Assembly: GCA_963802095.1 (NCBI GenBank)
Contig: CAWDHI010000001.1
Span: 248,001-312,000 of the forward strand
DNA from: CAVVEQ01 sp963802095
GTDB taxonomy: Bacteria; Chloroflexota; Anaerolineae; Anaerolineales; Anaerolineaceae
Length of the DNA stretch: 64,000 nt
Reading direction: 5' to 3'
Shown here: piece after piece, positions 25,257-32,896 of the stretch
Position numbering within the stretch: position 1 is the first letter of the stretch
How the letters are laid out: every line of letters begins with the position of its first letter
The notes under the pieces: generated by a model
What the model saw: the letters and a program-made list of their open reading frames with translations, nothing else
Told to the model about the DNA's origin: nothing
The model's database searches: none
Translations under genes and position numbers: made by a program

Positions 25257-26597
25257 ATGCGGTCCAGACAAACCGGTATTTTTTCAACCCTTCAGAACTT
25301 TTTCTCCAGGCAGCTCCGTTGGTTAACCCCGGGAATAGGGATCAAGAGATGGATAATTCTGATCTTATTCGGTACTACGCTGCTGGCGGTAGGGTTGGCG
25401 GTATTAATCCTGGATGTGTATCGGACTGCGCCTTCCACCTGGTGGCTGCCGGCATTTTCATTTTTATCGTTACGATTTTTGGACAGAACCCTGCGTGCGA
25501 TAGTCTTCGGTGGGTTGGGTGTCGCATTTCTAATTTGGGGTGTAACCGGCCTTAACCGGTCCCTTCTGCGGCCATTCATTCCTTCCGGGACAGTTGTCGT
25601 AGATAGCATTTCCAGTTACCGAAAAAGGGAACGCGGACCAAGGATTGTGACCATTGGTGGGGGAAACGGATTATCCACGCTTCTGCGTGGAATGAAAACA
25701 CAGACTAGTAACCTGACTGCGGTAGTAACAGTTGCCGACGATGGCGGCTCCTCGGGAACGATCCGCGAGAATTTGGGAATACTCCCCCCGGGAGATATTC
25801 GGAATTGCCTGGCAGCTCTATCCGATGATGAAGCATTACTTTCCCAGGTTTTTCAGTACCGCTTTGGCGAAAAACTGGGTTTAAATGGACATTCTCTTGG
25901 CAACCTATTGATAACCGCCCTTACCGAAATCACAGGAAGTTTCGAAGAGGCGGTTGCAGAATCAGGCCGGGTTCTGGCTGTCCGCGGAAAAGTCCTACCG
26001 TCTACGCTGCACGACGTCCGACTGGTGGCGGATATGGAAAGGACGGGCAACCTCAGTGACACGCGGGTGCGGGGAGAGAGCAAAATTCCGAAAGCGAGCG
26101 GGACCATCCGGAGGATCTGGCTGGAACCGGATAATCCCGCGGGCTACCCTCCTGCAATCCAGGCGATTCTCACAGCCGACCTCGTCCTTGTCGGCCCGGG
26201 GAGCCTGTATACCAGCATCCTCCCCAACCTGCTCGTACCGGATATTAAAGCTGCGCTGCTTTCAAGCCGGGCACTGAAATTTTATATCTGCAACGTTGCC
26301 ACCCAGCTTGGCGAGACGGAAAAATTCTCGGCAAAAAAACATATCCAGGTAATGGAAGATCACCTTGGGTTGAATATCTTCGACCTGATGATCATTAATA
26401 ACCGTTTTGAAGGCAGGCTTTCACATGGAGTACAATGGGTAAAGTCTGAAAACGACCTGGCAGATGAATACCAGGTTTATGCCGCGGATCTTTTGGATGT
26501 GGAGCATCCCTGGCGACATGATTCGGGTAAGCTGACCTCCGCCATCATGGACCTGTTCCTGGAAAAGACCGGTCCCTTGGTGAGCAAGGATATCTGA
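25257..26597 (+). CDS. GlmR/YvcK-type UDP-sugar-binding protein with N-terminal membrane segments
   Basis: Residues about 125-440 are the CofD/YvcK fold: VTIGGGNGLSTLLRGMK, TVADDGGSSGTIR, GHSLGNLLI and LVGPGSLYTSILPNLL. In Bacillus the homologue GlmR binds UDP-GlcNAc and adjusts carbon flow into the cell wall. Unlike the soluble Bacillus protein, this one has two hydrophobic segments near residues 30-50 and 82-100, so it should be membrane-anchored. Position just before gapA-pgk agrees with a role at the glycolysis/cell-wall branch. It has no Shine-Dalgarno site, fitting the start-proximal promoter. The 2-phospho-lactate transferase (CofD) assignment is less likely. Confidence 0.85.
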   Translation: MRSRQTGIFSTLQNFFSRQLRWLTPGIGIKRWIILILFGTTLLAVGLAVLILDVYRTAPSTWWLPAFSFLSLRFLDRTLRAIVFGGLGVAFLIWGVTGLNRSLLRPFIPSGTVVVDSISSYRKRERGPRIVTIGGGNGLSTLLRGMKTQTSNLTAVVTVADDGGSSGTIRENLGILPPGDIRNCLAALSDDEALLSQVFQYRFGEKLGLNGHSLGNLLITALTEITGSFEEAVAESGRVLAVRGKVLPSTLHDVRLVADMERTGNLSDTRVRGESKIPKASGTIRRIWLEPDNPAGYPPAIQAILTADLVLVGPGSLYTSILPNLLVPDIKAALLSSRALKFYICNVATQLGETEKFSAKKHIQVMEDHLGLNIFDLMIINNRFEGRLSHGVQWVKSENDLADEYQVYAADLLDVEHPWRHDSGKLTSAIMDLFLEKTGPLVSKDI

Positions 26598-26602
26598 TCA
26601 AT

Positions 26603-26634
26603 TGGCTATAGCCATGGTCCTCTCATGGTAAAAT
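26603..26634 (+). promoter_or_regulatory. gapA promoter with 12-bp palindrome
   Basis: TGGCTATAGCCA (26603-26614) is a perfect palindrome. An extended -10, TGG-TAAAAT (26626-26634), begins 11 nt later, so a protein bound to the palindrome would cover the -35 region. No known regulator is assigned. Confidence 0.5.
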
Positions 26635-26660
26635 TTCACAAAATCTCGGAGGTATGAACA

Positions 26661-27716
26661 ATGGGTAAGGTAAAAGTAGGCATCAATGGTTTTGGCCGCA
26701 TTGGCCGGTTGGTCTTCAAGACGATCACTGAACTCTATCCCAACGAGCTGGAAGTGGTGGCGGTCAATGATCTTTTTGACGCAAAGCAGAATGCTCACCT
26801 GCTTAAATATGATTCCACGTATGGAACCTGGGGCAAGGAAGTATCTGTTGACGAAAATGATATCGTCGTGGATGGCAAGAAAGTAAAAGTTTTTGCAGAA
26901 AAGGATCCCGGCAACCTCAAATGGGGAGATCTGGGAGTGGAAATTGTGGTGGAATCCACTGGTGTTTTCACCGATGCGATTGGTGATCCTGCCAAGGGCA
27001 AAGCTGGCGCGAATGTTCATATCGTGAAAGGCGGAGCAAAGAAAGTCATCATTTCTGCTCCTGCGAAGAACGAAGATATTACCATTGTGCTGGGCGTGAA
27101 CGAGTCCAAGTACGATCCTGCCAAGCACCATGTACTCTCCAATGCATCCTGTACGACGAACTGCCTGGCGCCGGCTGCCAAGGTTGTTCATGATAAATTC
27201 AACATCCTTAACGCGGTGATGTGCACAATCCACTCATACACCAATGACCAAGTCATTCTCGATCAGGGTCATAAGAAAGAAATGCGCCGCTCCCGTTCTG
27301 CGGGCTTGAACATCATCCCCACCACCACCGGCGCTGCCAAAGCGATTGCGCTTGTGATTCCGGAATTGAAGGGGAAATTTGATGGTTATTCCCTGCGCGT
27401 TCCAACCCCAACTGTTTCGATCGTTGATTTCACTGCGACAGTGGAGAAATCCACCACCAAGGAAGAATTGAATACCGTTTTCGAGGAAGCCGCCAAAGGC
27501 AGCCTCAAGGGTATCCTGGGGGTAACGCATGGTGAATATGGTGATCCGTTGGTTTCCACCGATTTCAAACGCGATCCCCGCTCTTCCATTGTGGATTTGC
27601 CCTCAAGTATGGTTATGGGTGGCAACCTGATCAAGGTTGTGACCTGGTACGACAATGAATGGGGCTATAGCTGCCGGACTGCTGACCTGGCTGCTTTATT
27701 GGCCAAGAAACTCTAA
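26661..27716 (+). CDS. gapA: Glyceraldehyde-3-phosphate dehydrogenase, type I
   Basis: This glycolytic enzyme oxidises glyceraldehyde-3-phosphate with NAD and phosphate. NAD-binding GINGFGRIGR is at residues 6-15, and the catalytic Cys164 lies in SNASCTTNCLAP; SAPAKNEDITIVLGVNE and SWYDNEWGYS-like end (VVTWYDNEWGYSCR) are typical. The protein is about 15 residues longer than usual, from additions in the NAD domain (KGKAGANVHIVKGG). GGAGG lies 9 nt before the ATG. A short out-of-frame ATG-AAC-AAT-GGG-TAA overlaps the start region at 26655, but it is too close to the ribosome-binding site to matter. It heads gapA-pgk. Confidence 0.98.
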   Translation: MGKVKVGINGFGRIGRLVFKTITELYPNELEVVAVNDLFDAKQNAHLLKYDSTYGTWGKEVSVDENDIVVDGKKVKVFAEKDPGNLKWGDLGVEIVVESTGVFTDAIGDPAKGKAGANVHIVKGGAKKVIISAPAKNEDITIVLGVNESKYDPAKHHVLSNASCTTNCLAPAAKVVHDKFNILNAVMCTIHSYTNDQVILDQGHKKEMRRSRSAGLNIIPTTTGAAKAIALVIPELKGKFDGYSLRVPTPTVSIVDFTATVEKSTTKEELNTVFEEAAKGSLKGILGVTHGEYGDPLVSTDFKRDPRSSIVDLPSSMVMGGNLIKVVTWYDNEWGYSCRTADLAALLAKKL

Positions 27717-27803
27717 TCGGGAACTTCGAGATCATGGATGCGCTTTCTGGAGAATGCAAATTCGTTCAGATGGCGCGTTCTTCATTTTTGACGGGAGGAT
27801 AAT

Positions 27804-28979
27804 ATGTTCAATAAAAAAACGATCCGCGATGTAGATTTTAAGGACAAGAAAGTCCTGGTCCGCGTAGATTTTAATGTGCCAATGAAAGAAGGTTCGGTTT
27901 CGGACGACACCCGAATCCGGGCGGCAATCCCCACCATCCAATACCTTCTGGATAAAGGGGCTGCGGTGATCCTCTGCTCACATTTGGGGCGCCCCAAAGG
28001 GGGATCGGATTTGGCGTTCACGCTGCTTCCGGTGGCTGAATATCTTGGGAAATTGATGGGAATGGATGTGAAGTTTGCCGGAGATTGCGTTGGTCCCGCC
28101 GCAGAAAAAGCAGCCAAAGAGCTAAAATTCGGGGAGATTCTGGTACTTGAAAATACCCGTTTCCACCCGGAAGAGGAAAAGAATGACCTGGAATTGGCCA
28201 AACAAATGGCCTCCCTTGCAGATATTTATGTGAATGACGCGTTCGGGACGGCTCACCGCGCGCATTCCTCCACGGAAGGTGTTGCGCACTATTTGCCCGG
28301 AGTTGCGGGTTTCCTGATGGAAAAAGAAATCAAGTACCTTGGGGAGGCGGTGGCTAACCCCAAACGACCCTTCGTGGCCATCCTGGGCGGCGCCAAGATC
28401 TCGGACAAGATCGGCGTTATCAAGAACCTCCTTGCCAAAGCGGACGTTATTCTGATCGGTGGCGGCATGGCAAATACCTTCTTCAAGGCGCAGGGGTACC
28501 CGGTGGCGGATTCCCTGGTGGAAGAAGATGCCCTCGAAACTGCCCGCGAACTTCTTAAAACCGGCAGCACCAAGCTGCGCCTGCCTGTGGATGTTGCTAT
28601 CGGGGATAAGTTTGATGCAGAATCCCAGAAGAAGATCATCCAGACTGGTCCGGTTCCGGAAGGCTGGCGCATCCTGGATATTGGTCCGGACACCGTGGAA
28701 GCCTACGGGAAAGTGATCAAGACCGCTGGCACGGTGGTATGGAACGGACCTATGGGTGTATTCGAATTCCCGAAATTTGCGGAGGGCACCTTTTCCATCG
28801 CCAAGGAAATCGCTGCAAGCGATGCTGTGAGCGTGATCGGTGGTGGGGAATCCGTATCCGCGGTGCAGAAATCCGGCGTGGCGGATAAGATCACCCACAT
28901 CTCCACCGGCGGGGGAGCCTCACTGGAAATGCTGGAAGGGTTGGAACTTCCCGGTTTGGCAGCACTTCAGGACAAGTAG
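27804..28979 (+). CDS. pgk: Phosphoglycerate kinase
   Basis: Pgk makes ATP and 3-phosphoglycerate from 1,3-bisphosphoglycerate. Signatures include VLVRVDFNVPM near residue 17, LENTRFHPEEEKND, YVNDAFGTAHRAHSS, and the nucleotide-binding GGGESVSAV and STGGGASLEMLEG. 391 residues is standard. GGGAGG precedes the ATG by 6 nt. Only 87 nt separate it from gapA, with no terminator, so the two are an operon. A good terminator follows. Confidence 0.98.
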   Translation: MFNKKTIRDVDFKDKKVLVRVDFNVPMKEGSVSDDTRIRAAIPTIQYLLDKGAAVILCSHLGRPKGGSDLAFTLLPVAEYLGKLMGMDVKFAGDCVGPAAEKAAKELKFGEILVLENTRFHPEEEKNDLELAKQMASLADIYVNDAFGTAHRAHSSTEGVAHYLPGVAGFLMEKEIKYLGEAVANPKRPFVAILGGAKISDKIGVIKNLLAKADVILIGGGMANTFFKAQGYPVADSLVEEDALETARELLKTGSTKLRLPVDVAIGDKFDAESQKKIIQTGPVPEGWRILDIGPDTVEAYGKVIKTAGTVVWNGPMGVFEFPKFAEGTFSIAKEIAASDAVSVIGGGESVSAVQKSGVADKITHISTGGGASLEMLEGLELPGLAALQDK

Positions 28980-29002
28980 GTTTTCGATTTACCTGTAATG
29001 AG

Positions 29003-29030
29003 GCCCCGCAGATTGTTGCGGGGTCTTTTA
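29003..29030 (+). terminator. Terminator after pgk
   Basis: CCCCGCA (29004-29010) pairs with TGCGGGG (29017-29023), with a GU pair at the base, and TCTTTTATT follows. Confidence 0.8.
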
Positions 29031-29244
29031 TTCGATTTTGTAAAGCTAGGGTAGTCTCCTGACAACCGGTTTAGGTCATAGATAGTGATGAAAACAGGAG
29101 GTAAGTCTGGAAGGAGACAAAGACTATAATAATCCTGTACATCCTTGAATCCTTGTAGCTTTCTCTTTGATAATGAGAACTGTGCTTGAACAAAGCGATT
29201 CAACTTCTCAGACAATCAATCACTCAACAATCTTCTCCTGACCC
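29031..29244. other. Non-coding gap before rpsT
   Basis: No gene is visible between the pgk terminator and the main rpsT promoter. There is a possible upstream promoter, TTGAAT (29145-29150) and GATAAT (29169-29174) with an 18-nt spacer, and an isolated TATAAT at 29125-29130. Otherwise it shows no clear structure. Confidence 0.4.
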
Positions 29245-29273
29245 TAGACATAATATCCGCCTTCAGGTAAAAT
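29245..29273 (+). promoter_or_regulatory. Promoter for rpsT
   Basis: TAGACA (29245-29250) and TAAAAT (29268-29273) are 17 nt apart. Transcription from about 29280 would give a leader of about 35 nt with a strong Shine-Dalgarno site. Confidence 0.65.
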
Positions 29274-29314
29274 TCCTCCTCGTTGTTTCAGTAAGAATAT
29301 CTGGAGGAGTAACT

Positions 29315-29581
29315 TTGGCAAACATACGTTCACAGATCAAGCGAAACCGGCAGAATGAAAAACGCCGTGTCCACAACCGGGTCTACCGCGGAAGTTCCCG
29401 CACCCTAATCGCGAAGGCGAATACCGCCATCATCAAAGGCGATAAGGACGTAGCTGAGAAGGCAACCCTTACAGCCATCCGCTTCCTGGATCGGGCGGCG
29501 CAGAAGGGTGTGATCCACAAGAACAATGCCGCTCGCCGAAAGAGCCGGTTGATGAAACGACTTTCTGCGATCGAAAAATAA
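29315..29581 (+). CDS. rpsT: 30S ribosomal protein S20, UUG start
   Basis: S20 binds 16S rRNA early in small-subunit assembly. The 88-residue, very basic protein ANIRSQIKRNRQNEKRR... ends with HKNNAARRKSRLMKRL, which is the family pattern. The frame is open upstream to 29186, but GGAGGAG at 29303-29309 sits 5 nt before a TTG at 29315 that gives the exact family N terminus. E. coli rpsT also uses UUG and is autoregulated at translation. A CTCCTC at 29276-29281 could pair with the ribosome-binding site in transcripts that start further upstream. A terminator follows. Confidence 0.95.
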   Translation: MANIRSQIKRNRQNEKRRVHNRVYRGSSRTLIAKANTAIIKGDKDVAEKATLTAIRFLDRAAQKGVIHKNNAARRKSRLMKRLSAIEK

Positions 29582-29620
29582 TGTAACAGTTCCCTCTTTG
29601 AGGGCTCACTTATCCTATCC

Positions 29621-29653
29621 AAAGCGGGAGTTCATTTCTCCCGCTTTCATTTT
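29621..29653 (+). terminator. Terminator after rpsT
   Basis: AAAGCGGGAG (29621-29630) pairs perfectly with CTCCCGCTTT (29638-29647) around a 7-nt loop, and CATTTT follows. Confidence 0.85.
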
Positions 29654-29712
29654 CAAGTAGAATGGAAACGGTACAACAATCGAAATCTTGTTGACCAAAC
29701 AGGAAACCAATC

Positions 29713-31479
29713 ATGTTCGAAAAAGAGCAGGCGGCGTTAGAGCAGGCTATCCGGGATTTCTGCAAAAAAAGTGAAATCCCCGAACCTGATCTCAATTGGA
29801 AACCAATCCCCTTCGCAGGTCATTGGGGAATCTCGATTTCTTTTTTTCGAACCGCAGCGTCTCACAAAAACAACGATGCGAATGTAAGCGTTGAAGACCG
29901 TGCCCAGGCAATGGCTGCAAAAATCGCGGAAGGAATCATCCTTCCCTCGGGATTCGATCGTGTAGAAGCGGTGCGTGGTTATTTAAATATTTATTTTTCC
30001 ACAACCGAATTTGCTGCAAGGGTTCTGGATACGATCTTAATTGAAAATGAATCGTACGGGAGGAGTCCACGCTGTCACGAGCAGGTTATGGTCGAATTCT
30101 CCCAACCGAATACCCACAAGGCTTTCCATGTAGGCCATTTACGCAGCGCGATCCTGGGTGACGTTGTCAGCAGAATGATGGATGCAGCCGGGTATGATGT
30201 GATCCGTGCGAATTACCCTGGCGATATTGGGCTGCATGTAATGAAGTGGCTTTGGAATTACATGAAGTTTCACCGCGGAGAAAAACCTACGGAGGAGATC
30301 ACCCGCTGGATGGGGGACCTCTACAAAGAAGCTGTAGATCGCCTTGAAAATGAACCTGATTTGGAAGGGGAGGTTCGCGAACTCTATTCCCGCTGGGACC
30401 GGCGGGATGATGATGTTGTTGCACTATGGAAAGAAACCCGCGATTGGTCACTCGAAGGTTTCCGCCAAATCTATGGGATGCTGGATATCCCCTTCGACAT
30501 ATACTATTTCCCCAGCGATGTGGAAAAAGCTGGCCAGGCTGTGGTGGAGGAATTGATCTCGAAGGGTATTGCCACCGATGAGAGAGCCCAAGGCGAGGCA
30601 GTAGTTGTCAAGCTGGATGACCTGTTGGGAAACTCCCAGGAAAAATATCGCGTTCTGGTGATCCTGCGATCGGATGGCACCGCGTTATATGCGACCGAAG
30701 ATCTTGCCCTGGCGATCAGGAAATTCAGCGATTATCCCAAATTGAAGAAGTCATTATATGTGGTGGATGTCCGTCAATCACTCCACTTCACCCAGCTTTT
30801 CAAGACTCTCGAGCTGGCGGGCTACCCGTGGGCAAAACAATGCGAGCATATTCCCTATGAATTGGTCAGTTTACCCGGCAATGTTGTGATGGCTTCGCGG
30901 GAGGGAACCGTAGTTTTGCTCGAAGATCTAATCAAGGAAGCGACAATTCGTGCGAATGCAGTGGTGGAGGAAAAGAATCCGGAACTGCCGGAGGATCAAA
31001 AAAAGGAAATTTCCCGGTCAGTTGCTATCGGTGCAGTCAAGTACACCATGCTCTCGCGTGAGAACACAAAGGTGGTAACATTTGATTGGGAAGCAGCACT
31101 GGATTTCAACGGTCAGGCGGCACCATTCATCCAGTATGCTCACGTCCGGGCTTGCAGTATTCTTAGAAATGCTGGAATACTTCCTCAGAAGGTTGAGCAA
31201 GATGAATTGGAACTGACCAAGGCAGAAGTGGATCTGATCGACAACCTTTCCAGGTTTCCTGAAGTGGTTCGATCAGCAGCAGATCAGCATAAACCGCTCG
31301 ATTTAACAAATTATGCTTTCAAGCTGGCCAGCAGCTTCCATGGATTCCTCGCCCAATGCCGCGTTTTGCAGGCAGAGGAGCCCAATCGGAGCTTACGGAT
31401 CCGATTGGTGACAGCAGTTCGCCAGACCTTGGCAAATTCCCTGGGTTTGATGGGCATCACAGCCCCAGAAGCGATGTGA
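29713..31479 (+). CDS. argS: Arginyl-tRNA synthetase
   Basis: This class I synthetase charges tRNA-Arg. The HIGH motif reads HVGH at residues 139-142 in the family stretch EFSQPNTHKAFHVGHLRS. The N-terminal tRNA D-loop-recognition domain and the C-terminal DALR anticodon domain (KLASSFHGFLAQCRV) are both present. The KMSK loop is degenerate, MASREGTVV, as in many ArgS. Length 588 is normal. AGGAAA lies 8 nt before the ATG. No T-box is present upstream. It starts a likely operon with the GTPase, obgE and nadD. Confidence 0.96.
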   Translation: MFEKEQAALEQAIRDFCKKSEIPEPDLNWKPIPFAGHWGISISFFRTAASHKNNDANVSVEDRAQAMAAKIAEGIILPSGFDRVEAVRGYLNIYFSTTEFAARVLDTILIENESYGRSPRCHEQVMVEFSQPNTHKAFHVGHLRSAILGDVVSRMMDAAGYDVIRANYPGDIGLHVMKWLWNYMKFHRGEKPTEEITRWMGDLYKEAVDRLENEPDLEGEVRELYSRWDRRDDDVVALWKETRDWSLEGFRQIYGMLDIPFDIYYFPSDVEKAGQAVVEELISKGIATDERAQGEAVVVKLDDLLGNSQEKYRVLVILRSDGTALYATEDLALAIRKFSDYPKLKKSLYVVDVRQSLHFTQLFKTLELAGYPWAKQCEHIPYELVSLPGNVVMASREGTVVLLEDLIKEATIRANAVVEEKNPELPEDQKKEISRSVAIGAVKYTMLSRENTKVVTFDWEAALDFNGQAAPFIQYAHVRACSILRNAGILPQKVEQDELELTKAEVDLIDNLSRFPEVVRSAADQHKPLDLTNYAFKLASSFHGFLAQCRVLQAEEPNRSLRIRLVTAVRQTLANSLGLMGITAPEAM

Positions 31480-31510
31480 AAAATCAAAACTTTAAGGAGT
31501 GATAGAACAC

Positions 31511-32830
31511 ATGAGCCCGATCCGTACACTAATTATGGGAGCAGCAGGACGAGATTTTCATAACTTCAATACTTTTTTCCGGGATAACCCCGGGTATGAA
31601 GTTGTGGCCTTCACCGCCACGCAGATCCCCAACATCGAAGGCCGGAAATACCCGGCAGAGCTGGCAGGAAAGCAATATCCCAAGGGGATCAATATTTACC
31701 CCGAACAGGAATTGGATACACTGATCAAAGACCTCAAGGTCGATGAGGTGGTATTCGCGTATAGCGATGTTTCCCATGAATACATCATGCATAAGGCTTC
31801 CCAGGTGATGGCTGTGGGAGCTGATTTTAAACTGATGGGACCACGCTTTACCCAGATCAAATCGACCAAACCTGTTGTTTCTGTATGCGCCGTGCGAACA
31901 GGGTCCGGTAAAAGCCAGACCACCCGGAGGGTTTCACTCATCCTGCGGGAAATGGGTTACAAAGTGGCAGCCATCCGGCATCCCATGCCTTATGGCGACC
32001 TGGTGAAACAGAAAGTTCAGCGATTTGCCACCTATGCCGACCTGGATAAACACCAGTGCACTATCGAGGAACGGGAGGAATACGAACCTCACCTGGATAA
32101 CGGGGTGATCGTGTATGCAGGCGTGGATTATGAAGCGATCCTGAGGCAAGCAGAGAGCGAAGTGGATATCATCCTTTGGGACGGCGGAAACAACGATTTT
32201 TCCTTCTATAAATCAGACCTGGCAATTGTGGTCGTCGACCCCCACCGTCCCGGGCATGAGACGAAATACCATCCCGGAGAAACCAATGTGCGCATGGCGG
32301 ATGTTTTCATCATCAATAAGGTTGATACCGCTGCCCCGGAAAACGTGATCGCGGTGCGCGAGAGTATCAGCAAACTTAATCCGCGAGCGGTCATAATCGA
32401 GGGTGCCTCACCCCTCTTTGTTGATAAACCGGAGGAGATCCGCGGCAAGCGCGTTCTGGTCATTGAAGATGGCCCCACGCTCACCCATGGTGAAATGGCT
32501 TATGGAGCGGGCTGGGTAGCTGCCCGCCGCTTTGGCGCTGCAGAGATCGTCGACCCCCGCCCATTTGCTGTCGGTTCTATTGATGCGACCTACAAAAAAT
32601 ACCCGGGTACTGGCGCGATCCTGCCGGCAATGGGATATGGAGACGAGATGGTGAAAGACCTGGAAAAAACCATCAACACTGCGAAAGTGGACATGGTCAT
32701 CTCTGCTACACCCATCGACCTCACCCGCATCATCAAGGTCAATAAACCTATGCAGCGGGTGCGCTATGAATTGCAGGAGATTGGGAAACCGACCCTTCTG
32801 GATATCCTTGGCGCAAAATTCAAAAAATAA
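31511..32830 (+). CDS. P-loop GTPase similar to archaeal cyclic 2,3-diphosphoglycerate synthetase
   Basis: About 440 residues resemble the cyclic 2,3-DPG synthetase family, known from methanogens, where the product is a thermoprotectant. Visible are an N-terminal Rossmann-like part with LIMGAAGRDFHNFNTFF, a Walker A variant RTGSGKSQTTRRV near residue 126, WDGGNNDFSFYKSDLAIVVVDPHRPGHE, and the GTPase-like NKVD in FIINKVDTAAPENV. Bacterial members have no proved function and are usually listed as GTPases. The ATG at 31511 has AAGGAG 10-11 nt upstream; a GTG at 31499 overlaps that site. Nearby gapA and pgk make a link to phosphoglycerates plausible but unproved. Confidence 0.75.
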   Translation: MSPIRTLIMGAAGRDFHNFNTFFRDNPGYEVVAFTATQIPNIEGRKYPAELAGKQYPKGINIYPEQELDTLIKDLKVDEVVFAYSDVSHEYIMHKASQVMAVGADFKLMGPRFTQIKSTKPVVSVCAVRTGSGKSQTTRRVSLILREMGYKVAAIRHPMPYGDLVKQKVQRFATYADLDKHQCTIEEREEYEPHLDNGVIVYAGVDYEAILRQAESEVDIILWDGGNNDFSFYKSDLAIVVVDPHRPGHETKYHPGETNVRMADVFIINKVDTAAPENVIAVRESISKLNPRAVIIEGASPLFVDKPEEIRGKRVLVIEDGPTLTHGEMAYGAGWVAARRFGAAEIVDPRPFAVGSIDATYKKYPGTGAILPAMGYGDEMVKDLEKTINTAKVDMVISATPIDLTRIIKVNKPMQRVRYELQEIGKPTLLDILGAKFKK

Positions 32831-32843
32831 GTTGAAACGATCT

Positions 32844-32875
32844 GGGTCTGTCTGGAGCCTTTTTCAGACAGACCC
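32844..32875 (+). other. 11-bp mRNA hairpin before obgE
   Basis: GGGTCTGTCTG (32844-32854) and CAGACAGACCC (32865-32875) form a perfect stem with a U-rich loop. The following sequence is TTAGGAG and not a U-tract, so it may be a weak terminator, a processing site or a translation control before obgE. Confidence 0.5.
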
Positions 32876-32896
32876 TTAGGAGAATCCTGGCACCGC

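Noticed and set aside
26655..26669. ATG-AAC-AAT-GGG-TAA upstream frame at gapA
   Set aside because: Only one base separates GGAGG from this ATG, so initiation is unlikely.
29186..29314. Longer rpsT frame from 29186
   Set aside because: Extra residues are unlike S20, and the promoter and SD point to the TTG at 29315.
31499..31511. GTG start of the cDPG-synthetase-like gene at 31499
   Set aside because: It overlaps the AAGGAG that serves the ATG at 31511.
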